From positions 50,386-114,385 of the forward strand of contig JAFQJL010000007.1 in NCBI GenBank assembly GCA_017414965.1: a stretch of 64,000 nucleotides of DNA, given 5' to 3'. Position 1 is the stretch's first letter. Every line of letters begins with the position of its first letter. The translations under genes and the position numbers were made by a program. The notes beneath the pieces were generated by a model. That model made no database searches, was not told where the DNA came from, and saw only the letters and a program-made list of their open reading frames with translations. Positions 6,538 to 12,776 of the stretch are shown piece after piece. This DNA is from Clostridia bacterium. Lineage in GTDB: Bacteria > Bacillota > Clostridia > Oscillospirales > Acutalibacteraceae.

Positions 6538-8346
6538 TTATATCGCAAACTGAACGTTGTATTTTTCAACCCATTCCTCAAATTGCAGCAGCCACGCAAG
6601 CAACTGCGGCTTACCCATTAACTGCCCAAACCACGTGCCGCCGCGGCTTTCGAGAAGCTGCGCCAGCGCTTCGGGCGCGAGCAACGCAGCCAGCGCGCTG
6701 TCCGAGCGCGACAGCCGTTCTTTCAGCAGATCGGTGACCAGCTTTTCGTAGGCGGGGTTGTGTGTCTTGGGGTAGGGGCTTTTCTTGCGCCACAAAATGT
6801 CGTCGGGGAGCAGTCCGTCCATGGCCTGTCGCAAAAGCGCCTTTTCGGTGTTGCCGGCAAATTTGATATGCCACGGCACGTTGAACACGTACTCCAAAAT
6901 TCGATGATCGGCGTACGGGACGCGCACTTCCACGCCGGAAGCCATCGACATCCGATCCTTCCGTTCCAGAAGCGACGCCATGAAATAGTTGACCGACAAC
7001 CACGTTGCTACACGCGCGGTGCGATCCTCGTCCGGCTCGCCGTCGACAAGCGGACACGCCTCCAGCGTCTGCCGATAGATGTCGCAGAGAGCGTCGTAGC
7101 CGTCCTTCGGGCGTGCCCATTCCGGTCGGAACAGATTGGCGCGCACAAACGGGTCGTGTACCCACGGGAAGAACTCACGATAGAGCATTTCGGGGCGATA
7201 GAACCACGGATAACCGCCGAAGATCTCGTCGGCGCACTCGCCGCACAGCGCGACGGTATGACGGTTTTTGACCTGCCGACAGAACCACAGAAGCGAGGAA
7301 TCGATGTCCGCTTGACCGGGGAAATCCCGCGCGGTCACCGCGTCCGACAGACACGCCGCCACCTCGTCGGTCGGCACGGTCAGCACGGTGTGCGACGTGC
7401 CGAGCGCCCGTGCCGCGCGAATGGCGTACATATCGTCTCCCTGCGGCTGGAACAGCGTGCGGTGGAAGTGTTGCTTGTTGCCTTCGTATTCAAACGAATA
7501 GGTGGAAAGTGCATCGGTGTTTTTGGCGGCGATCGCCGTGACGGCGGAGGAATCCAAGCCGCCGGATAAAAACGTACACAGCGGCACGTCGCTGCCGAGT
7601 TGTCGTACGACCGCATCGGTCAACAACGCACGCACGTGATCGGCGGCTTCCTCGTAGGAATCAGAGCACGTGGTGGCTTTCAGCGACCAGTAGGGGTGAA
7701 GCCGCAGACCGTCGCGCGAGAAATAACCGGCGTGAGCCGGTAATACCTCGCGGATATCGCGGAAAATACCGCTTCCCGGCACCGTGACCGGCGACAAAAA
7801 TAAGAGTTGCCATAGTCCGTCGGCGTCCACAACAGGGGATACGTCGGGATGTGCGAGTAACGCCTTGATCTCGGAAGCGAACAACAGCGTATCGCCGACC
7901 AGACTGTAAAACAAGGGCTTAACGCCGAATCGGTCGCGCGCCAAAAATAGGCGTTCGCCGTCCCACACGGCAAAGGCGAAAATGCCGTTTAGATGTTGCG
8001 GACAATCCTCGCCCAGCAGAATGTACGCCCACAGCACGACCTCCGTGTCGCAGGAGGTGGTAAAGACGGCGCCTTTGGCGGACAGCATCGGCTTCAGTTC
8101 GTCAACGTTATAGACCTCGCCGTTGTAGACGATGGTGTAAGTTTTGCCTTGCCAATCGGCACTCATCGGCTGAATACCGCCTGCCGGATCCATCACCGAC
8201 AATCGATTGTGCGCCAACGCCGCCGCGCCAGATAACCGCAGACCGTGCTGATCCGGTCCGCGATGTCGCATGGTGTCGCTGGACAACCGAATGACCGACT
8301 GCCGTGGCGGCATATCGTAGCTGATCTCTCCGCAAATGGAACACAT
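6538..8346 (-). CDS. asnB: Asparagine synthase (glutamine-hydrolysing)
   Basis: A 602-residue asparagine synthetase B: converts aspartate, glutamine and ATP to asparagine, glutamate, AMP and PPi. The N-terminal class II glutaminase domain starts at Cys2, with RHRGPD (27-32) and NGE (75-77). The synthetase domain has the ATP pyrophosphatase P-loop SGGLDSS (261-267). Length and all catalytic residues are normal. An AAAGGAGG site precedes the ATG, 15 bases after dpaB, so it is the third gene of a dpaA-dpaB-asnB operon. B. subtilis has a sporulation-expressed asparagine synthetase (AsnO); by context this gene may play a similar mother-cell role, but that is inference. Confidence 0.93.
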   Translation of the reverse strand: MCSICGEISYDMPPRQSVIRLSSDTMRHRGPDQHGLRLSGAAALAHNRLSVMDPAGGIQPMSADWQGKTYTIVYNGEVYNVDELKPMLSAKGAVFTTSCDTEVVLWAYILLGEDCPQHLNGIFAFAVWDGERLFLARDRFGVKPLFYSLVGDTLLFASEIKALLAHPDVSPVVDADGLWQLLFLSPVTVPGSGIFRDIREVLPAHAGYFSRDGLRLHPYWSLKATTCSDSYEEAADHVRALLTDAVVRQLGSDVPLCTFLSGGLDSSAVTAIAAKNTDALSTYSFEYEGNKQHFHRTLFQPQGDDMYAIRAARALGTSHTVLTVPTDEVAACLSDAVTARDFPGQADIDSSLLWFCRQVKNRHTVALCGECADEIFGGYPWFYRPEMLYREFFPWVHDPFVRANLFRPEWARPKDGYDALCDIYRQTLEACPLVDGEPDEDRTARVATWLSVNYFMASLLERKDRMSMASGVEVRVPYADHRILEYVFNVPWHIKFAGNTEKALLRQAMDGLLPDDILWRKKSPYPKTHNPAYEKLVTDLLKERLSRSDSALAALLAPEALAQLLESRGGTWFGQLMGKPQLLAWLLQFEEWVEKYNVQFAI

Positions 8347-8361
8347 ATGTCGAATCCTCCT

Positions 8362-8925
8362 TTATACCCACAATGGTTGCAGTTGACGACCGTCCATTGC
8401 CGCCAGCACCGTTGCCTCCAACCGCGAAAAATCCGCCACCATGGAGTTTGGTTTTGCTTGGACGTCGTCCTGATGCATCGGCACCAGATAAAAATGCCGG
8501 TAGTTTTTGAGAAGCGATAGCCCGCGCATCGAAGCCCCCAGCGCATCGTTGGTGGAAACCGCCAATACCACCGGTTTTTGCCCGCGCAGATGCGATTTGA
8601 CCGCAAGCGTTGCCGGTGTATCGCTGATGCCGCCGGCCAATCGACCAATGGTCGCGCCGGTACAGGGCGCCACCACCAAAATATCAAACATCGCTTTTGG
8701 TCCGATCGGCTCCACCTCGGTGAGAGTGGTCAGCGGCGGTCGACCGGCGATCTGCGTAAAGGTTTCGCGCCAATGGGCAGCGGTGCCGAAACGGGTATCG
8801 GTTTCGGATACCGCCGTCGAAAAGATCGGCGTGATCTCGTGACCGGAAGCTACCATCTTTTTCATCTGCTCTGCGGCTTTGGCGAGGGTGCAAAACGATC
8901 CGCAAAGTACCCAACCGATCCTCAT
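8362..8925 (-). CDS. dpaB: Dipicolinate synthase subunit B
   Basis: A 187-residue flavoprotein-like subunit of dipicolinate synthase (SpoVFB). With DpaA it converts the dihydrodipicolinate-pathway intermediate to dipicolinic acid in the mother cell. Conserved features visible: IGWVLCGSFCTL at the N-terminus, the VAPCTGATIGRLA motif (about residues 111-123) and VSTNDALGASM. The length is normal for the family. Its start overlaps the dpaA stop by four bases (ATGA), implying translational coupling and 1:1 synthesis. Confidence 0.94.
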   Translation of the reverse strand: MRIGWVLCGSFCTLAKAAEQMKKMVASGHEITPIFSTAVSETDTRFGTAAHWRETFTQIAGRPPLTTLTEVEPIGPKAMFDILVVAPCTGATIGRLAGGISDTPATLAVKSHLRGQKPVVLAVSTNDALGASMRGLSLLKNYRHFYLVPMHQDDVQAKPNSMVADFSRLEATVLAAMDGRQLQPLWV

Positions 8926-9797
8926 ACATCGTGCCCCCTTTTTCTCAGCATAGACAGTACCGTATCCCCAATGATTCTGCCGGCGGTTTTGGGTGCTACG
9001 CGCCCCGGCAGACCGCCGGCGGTAATCAGCCGAAAACCGCGTCTGGCGGCGGCTTTTCGATCAAAACCGCCCGGCTCGGAAGCCAGATCGATCAAAAGCG
9101 TTTGCGGATGAAGCGCCGCCAACACCGCATCGGTAAACAGCATCGCCGGCACGGTGTTGAAAACGACGTCGTAGTCGCCATCGGTCAGCCGCGCAATATC
9201 GGTGACCTGACACCCGATGTTCTGGGCGGCGGCGCGTTCCTCCGGTCGACGAGCCGCTACCGTCACGTGCGCGTGAAGCGCTACCAATCGCGGATTGAGC
9301 TCGCGGGCGATCCGTCCGCCGCCGGTGACTAAGCATCGGCTGTCGGCTAAAGTGATCGGCAGCTCCTCCATGGCGATCTGAATGGCGCCCTCGGCGGTCG
9401 GCACGGCGTTTCGCACCGCCAATTCCTCCTCGGCGAAGTAGTCGAGCACCTGCACGCCGCTTTCGGCGGCGGTCTCGGCGACATCCGGCCGAATCAACCC
9501 GCCGAATACGGTCTGATCCTCGCGGATCAGCGAGAAAAGGGAGGTAAGCGTTCGCGTTTCGCGCGCGAATGGCGAAAACAGGGTTTCGCCGTCCTTGGAA
9601 ACCGGAAGCGGCAGGATCACGTGGTCGGCCGCGGCCACCGCTTGCGAGAGTTGTGTACAGCCGGTAACACAGGCCGGAAGCTCCGCATAGGCAAAACCGG
9701 CGGCGATGACCGGAAAGCCGTCCGCGGCCAGTGCCTCGGTCAACCCAATGGCCCGTCTGTCACCGCCAATAACAGCAAATGTATCCATAATAGTCAT
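8922..9797 (-). CDS. dpaA: Dipicolinate synthase subunit A
   Basis: A 291-residue DpaA (SpoVFA), the NAD(P)-binding subunit of dipicolinate synthase. The N-terminal segment FAVIGGDRRAIGLTEAL and the Rossmann loop VTGGGRIARELNPRL (about 156-170) are characteristic. DPA gives the spore core its dehydration and heat resistance. Two in-frame ATGs are possible: 9797, which almost touches the AAAGGA site, and 9788, with an 11-base spacing; the longer form is listed. A SigK-type promoter is visible just upstream. First gene of dpaA-dpaB-asnB; the usual neighbours asd, dapG and dapA are not here. Confidence 0.94.
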   Translation of the reverse strand: MTIMDTFAVIGGDRRAIGLTEALAADGFPVIAAGFAYAELPACVTGCTQLSQAVAAADHVILPLPVSKDGETLFSPFARETRTLTSLFSLIREDQTVFGGLIRPDVAETAAESGVQVLDYFAEEELAVRNAVPTAEGAIQIAMEELPITLADSRCLVTGGGRIARELNPRLVALHAHVTVAARRPEERAAAQNIGCQVTDIARLTDGDYDVVFNTVPAMLFTDAVLAALHPQTLLIDLASEPGGFDRKAAARRGFRLITAGGLPGRVAPKTAGRIIGDTVLSMLRKRGHDV

Positions 9798-9823
9798 CGT
9801 CCTTTCGGGTTGGTTTCACTGTC

Positions 9824-9851
9824 AGTATATGGCGTTGGTTACAGATGTGTG
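9824..9851 (-). promoter_or_regulatory. Candidate SigK promoter for dpaA-dpaB-asnB
   Basis: On the minus strand CACA, a 16-base spacer and CATATACTG, close to the SigK pattern mAC-N16/17-CATAnnnTA. dpaAB (spoVF) is a SigK target in B. subtilis. The same spacing and elements recur at 19387-19414. Confidence 0.6.
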
Positions 9852-9853
9852 AC

Positions 9854-9882
9854 TTTACAATCCAAAAGGGATATGCTATAAT
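9854..9882 (+). promoter_or_regulatory. Sigma-A promoter for inositol-phosphatase family gene
   Basis: TTTACA (9854-9859), 17-base spacer, TATAAT (9877-9882) with extended -10 TG. It abuts the divergent SigK-like promoter. Confidence 0.85.
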
Positions 9883-9907
9883 CGGGAGTTGTGAATGGGG
9901 GATGACT

Positions 9908-10672
9908 ATGCTCAGTGAGATTATGGCGATCGTACGGGAGACCGGCAAGTCGCTTCGAGAGGTGGATATCCACGAATTGTCTGTTCGTGAAAAGACAGGC
10001 AAACGGGATCTCTGCACGGCTTATGATGTGGCAATAGAAGAAAAATTGGTCGAAAAGCTTTCCAGACTGCTGCCGGAGGCGCAGTTTATCGGCGAGGAGC
10101 GCTCCAATCTACCGCTGTCTAACGGCTGGTGCTTCGTGATCGACCCGATCGACGGTACTGCCAATTTCGTGCACGACTACCGCCACAGTTGTCTTTCGGT
10201 GGCGTTATTGAAGGATATGGTGCCGGTCATCGGTGTGGTGTACGATCCGTATATGGATGAATTGTTTTATGCTCAACAAGGAAACGGCGCGTTTGTTAAT
10301 GGGCGTCCGTTGCACATCCAACCGATCGCGTTGTCCGACGCCTTTGTTTCGTTTGGCACAACGCCGTACGAAGAGGAGAAAAGCCGGCGGACCATGCAAC
10401 TGCTCGGCAAGGTGTTTGATCGTAGCCAGGATATCCGCCGGAGCGGTTCGGCGGCGCTGGACCTGTGCTACGTGGCAGCCGGACGTACGGGCGCGTTCTT
10501 TGAATTGGCGCTCAGCCCGTGGGATTATGCGGCCGGCGCGCTGATCGTGACCGAAGCCGGCGGTGTGGCGACCGCCGTGGACGGCAGTCCGCTGGTTTAT
10601 AATCGTCGTTGCTCGGTTTTGGCCGGCAATGCGCTCGCTTGCGAGGAACTTTCGAGCATCCTCTGCGAATAA
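9908..10672 (+). CDS. Inositol monophosphatase family protein
   Basis: A 254-residue Mg-dependent phosphatase of the inositol monophosphatase/CysQ superfamily. The three metal-binding motifs are present: GEE (62-64), DPIDGT (79-84) and WDYAAG (205-210). Substrates in the family include inositol-1-phosphate, 3'-phosphoadenosine-5'-phosphate and fructose-1,6-bisphosphate, and cannot be distinguished here. An upstream in-frame ATG at 9902 touches the GGGGG ribosome binding site, and a longer frame from 9845 includes the promoter, so the ATG at 9908 with seven-base spacing is preferred. Single-gene unit, divergent from dpaA. Confidence 0.88.
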   Translation: MLSEIMAIVRETGKSLREVDIHELSVREKTGKRDLCTAYDVAIEEKLVEKLSRLLPEAQFIGEERSNLPLSNGWCFVIDPIDGTANFVHDYRHSCLSVALLKDMVPVIGVVYDPYMDELFYAQQGNGAFVNGRPLHIQPIALSDAFVSFGTTPYEEEKSRRTMQLLGKVFDRSQDIRRSGSAALDLCYVAAGRTGAFFELALSPWDYAAGALIVTEAGGVATAVDGSPLVYNRRCSVLAGNALACEELSSILCE

Positions 10673-10691
10673 AAATCCTATTTAGAAAGCA

Positions 10692-10730
10692 AAAGAGTGA
10701 CAAGGTGTTCGCCTTGCCACTCTTTCTTTT
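10692..10730. terminator. Bidirectional intrinsic terminator
   Basis: AAAGAGTG-A-CAAGG / CCTTG-C-CACTCTTT stem with one mismatch and a T-rich tail, between the convergent phosphatase and GerA-family genes. Confidence 0.8.
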
Positions 10731-12098
10731 TTAACTATTTTCCTTGTGAATACGACGTCGCATCAGCATCCGCCACAGCGCTTGCGGTCGCAGGGGGATA
10801 AAGGGCGATAGATAGCCGTCTCCGCCGATGCTTTTGGTGGTAGCGGCGGTTACGATCATAATCAAAACGGCGGCCGCAAACCCCCACCATCCCAGTAATG
10901 CCGCCAAAACCGTCATCAGCAGGCGGTAGAATTTGAAGGTGTACCCCAGCGGGAAACTGGGCTGCACAAAGGTGGCGACCGCCTGAAACGCCATGAGCAA
11001 TAAAACCCCTTCTCCAAACAGACCACTGTTTACCGCAAACTCCCCCAGAATGAGCGTGCCGATGATGCCGAACATACCGCCCATGGAGGAGGGGGTATGC
11101 AAGGTTGCGAGCTTTACAGCATCCAACACCAGTTCGGCGATCATCAACTCCCAGAAGATCTTCCAGCGATCGTCGGTCGGGTAGATTTCGGCGGTATACC
11201 AGATCGGAATGAGGAATAACGATATGAGTAAAATGATCCCGCGTACCCATCGGAGAAAGGTGCCGATGTTGGGACCGAAGTAAAATTCGTTGGTATCCTG
11301 CAAAAAATCCGGTAGAGCGGTGGGCAGCATGCTCACAATGGGGGAGTTGTCCACCATCACAAGGATTTTTCCTTCGGCGATAGCGGCGGCGGCACGATCG
11401 GGGCGCTCGGTATACCGAAATTGCGGAAACGGGTTAAACCATTTCGGCTTGACCATGGCCTCCGACAGACTTTCGTGCCCCATCGACAGACTACCGACAT
11501 CCACGCGCTCGATTTTTTGCACGACCTGCTCGACGTCCGATTGTGAGGCAATGCCCTCTAACCAGCAGACGGCGACGTCGGTGTGCGATTTGCTGCCCAC
11601 GACTTGATGATGCACGCGAAAATCGGTGGAACGAATGCGCCGTCGCACCAGCGCGACGTTGGTTTTTACCGATTCGCAAAATCCGTCGTGCGCGCCCAGC
11701 ATCACGCGGTCTTCTTCCGGCTCTTTCAGCGTCCGCGCCGGATACAACCGCAAATCAATGATGATATAATCGGTAAATCCCTCCACCAATAAGGCGGTCT
11801 GACCGGATAGGATCTGCACGGCGGCCGCCGCGGCGTCCGGCTCAGGCGTAGCTTGGGTGTAGGGGATGTGCCGCTGGGAGAACTGTTCGGGTGTGATGTC
11901 CGCCAGATCATCTGCCGACAACGACAGCATATGCGATAACAGCCTTTCCAGCACGTCGTCCTTGGTCATTGCATCTACAAACCACGCCATGGCACGCCGG
12001 TCGCCGATCAACAACTGCCGTTCCTCTACGTCAAAGCTTCGCTCGGGTTGTAACGTGCTGCGCATCGCCTGCACGCAACGGTCAAAAGTATCGGGCAT
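10731..12098 (-). CDS. GerA/SpoVAF-family spore germination protein
   Basis: A 455-residue member of the GerA A-subunit family (which includes SpoVAF). The N-terminal soluble half contains FDVEERQLLIG, GFTDYIIIDL and GAHDGFCESVKTNVALVRRR, the family's G-x-x-DGF...NxALxRRR signature (about residues 133-153). The C-terminal half has four or five membrane helices, including PSSMGGMFGIIGTLILGEFA. These proteins sit in the spore inner membrane and take part in nutrient sensing or DPA release. The start at 12098 is set by AAAAAAGGAGGA; a longer frame to 12164 lacks a ribosome site. The N-terminal form (FDV...) is more like SpoVAF than a classical GerAA. No gerB, gerC or spoVAEA partner is adjacent. 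Confidence 0.88.
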   Translation of the reverse strand: MPDTFDRCVQAMRSTLQPERSFDVEERQLLIGDRRAMAWFVDAMTKDDVLERLLSHMLSLSADDLADITPEQFSQRHIPYTQATPEPDAAAAAVQILSGQTALLVEGFTDYIIIDLRLYPARTLKEPEEDRVMLGAHDGFCESVKTNVALVRRRIRSTDFRVHHQVVGSKSHTDVAVCWLEGIASQSDVEQVVQKIERVDVGSLSMGHESLSEAMVKPKWFNPFPQFRYTERPDRAAAAIAEGKILVMVDNSPIVSMLPTALPDFLQDTNEFYFGPNIGTFLRWVRGIILLISLFLIPIWYTAEIYPTDDRWKIFWELMIAELVLDAVKLATLHTPSSMGGMFGIIGTLILGEFAVNSGLFGEGVLLLMAFQAVATFVQPSFPLGYTFKFYRLLMTVLAALLGWWGFAAAVLIMIVTAATTKSIGGDGYLSPFIPLRPQALWRMLMRRRIHKENS

Positions 12099-12119
12099 CA
12101 CGCATCCTCCTTTTTTAAA

Positions 12120-12150
12120 TAGTTTGACCGGTGTGTAGGAAATTATGTCA
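12120..12150 (-). promoter_or_regulatory. Candidate forespore (SigF/SigG) promoter for the germination gene
   Basis: Minus strand TGACATA, 17-base spacer, CAAACTA, six of seven matching the SigG -10 consensus CATACTA. It lies just upstream of the ribosome binding site. Confidence 0.45.
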
Positions 12151-12158
12151 TCTTCCCC

Positions 12159-12187
12159 TTGCAAGAGAAAAGTTTTTTTGATATAAT
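12159..12187 (+). promoter_or_regulatory. Sigma-A promoter for 12224-12769 and pcrA
   Basis: TTGCAA (12159-12164), 17-base spacer, TATAAT (12182-12187). Confidence 0.85.
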
Positions 12188-12223
12188 GAAAGACAGAAAA
12201 TAGGGACGTAAGGAGGTCTCTTT

Positions 12224-12769
12224 ATGCAGGATCAAGATAGACAGGATTTGATGCAAACGCCGGTCGACGAACCGGTCAACGAGCCGGCACAGCCGCCGGT
12301 CAACGAGCCGACACAACCGCCGGTCGGCGAGCCGGCACAGCCGCCGGTTTCGCAACAGCCGATCAATTACTCAACGCCCCATTATTACGTGCAGCCGCCC
12401 AAACCGGCCGGTTATAATCGCGGCGTGGGAGCGCTGATCTGCGGTGTGGTGGCGCTGGTTTGTGCGTGTACGGTGATCCTGTGGCCGATCGCATTGGTTT
12501 GCGGCATCGTTTCGGTGGTGCTGGCGATCATCGGCATTGTCAAAAAGCAGGAAAACGGTCAATTGATCGGGGGTCTTGTCTGCGGTTTCCTCGGTGGATT
12601 GATGGGACTTTTGTATTTTCTGTTTACGGTGGTGTTTGGGCTGCTGCTTGGCATTGGACTGTTGGCAGACGACGCCTACCTTTCGGATTATGAGCCGGAT
12701 GACAGCTACTACCAAGAATACGAAAACGGCTGGGATGAACTTCCGCCGTTTGCTGACTTTTTCCTTTGA
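12224..12769 (+). CDS. DUF4190-like membrane protein with Pro-rich octapeptide repeats
   Basis: A 181-residue protein. Residues about 14-46 are low complexity: three near-identical eight-residue units of the type PVNEPAQP. A tandem hydrophobic domain follows (about 66-148; GVGALICGVVALVCAC, then GLVCGFLGGLMGLLY), the two-helix pattern of DUF4190-type proteins. The last ~30 residues are acidic and Tyr-rich. A TAAGGAGG site gives a firm start. The stop codon overlaps the GAGG ribosome site of pcrA, seven bases upstream of the pcrA ATG, so the two are co-transcribed. Probably a cytoplasmic-membrane protein with a disordered Pro/Glu tail; function unknown. Confidence 0.82.
   Translation: MQDQDRQDLMQTPVDEPVNEPAQPPVNEPTQPPVGEPAQPPVSQQPINYSTPHYYVQPPKPAGYNRGVGALICGVVALVCACTVILWPIALVCGIVSVVLAIIGIVKKQENGQLIGGLVCGFLGGLMGLLYFLFTVVFGLLLGIGLLADDAYLSDYEPDDSYYQEYENGWDELPPFADFFL
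12272..12343 (+). repeat. Three tandem 24-bp coding repeats
   Basis: Units at 12272-12295, 12296-12319 and 12320-12343 differ at only a few bases; each encodes PV-x-EP-x-QP. A partial fourth follows. Slippage here would change the linker length in eight-residue steps. Confidence 0.9.
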
Positions 12770-12776
12770 GGTTTGA

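Noticed and set aside
9845..9907. Longer N-terminus for the inositol monophosphatase family gene
   Set aside because: That start lies upstream of the -35/-10 promoter and lacks a ribosome site.
12272..12343. Direct 24-bp repeats as a possible CRISPR array
   Set aside because: No spacers between units; they are in-frame coding repeats.
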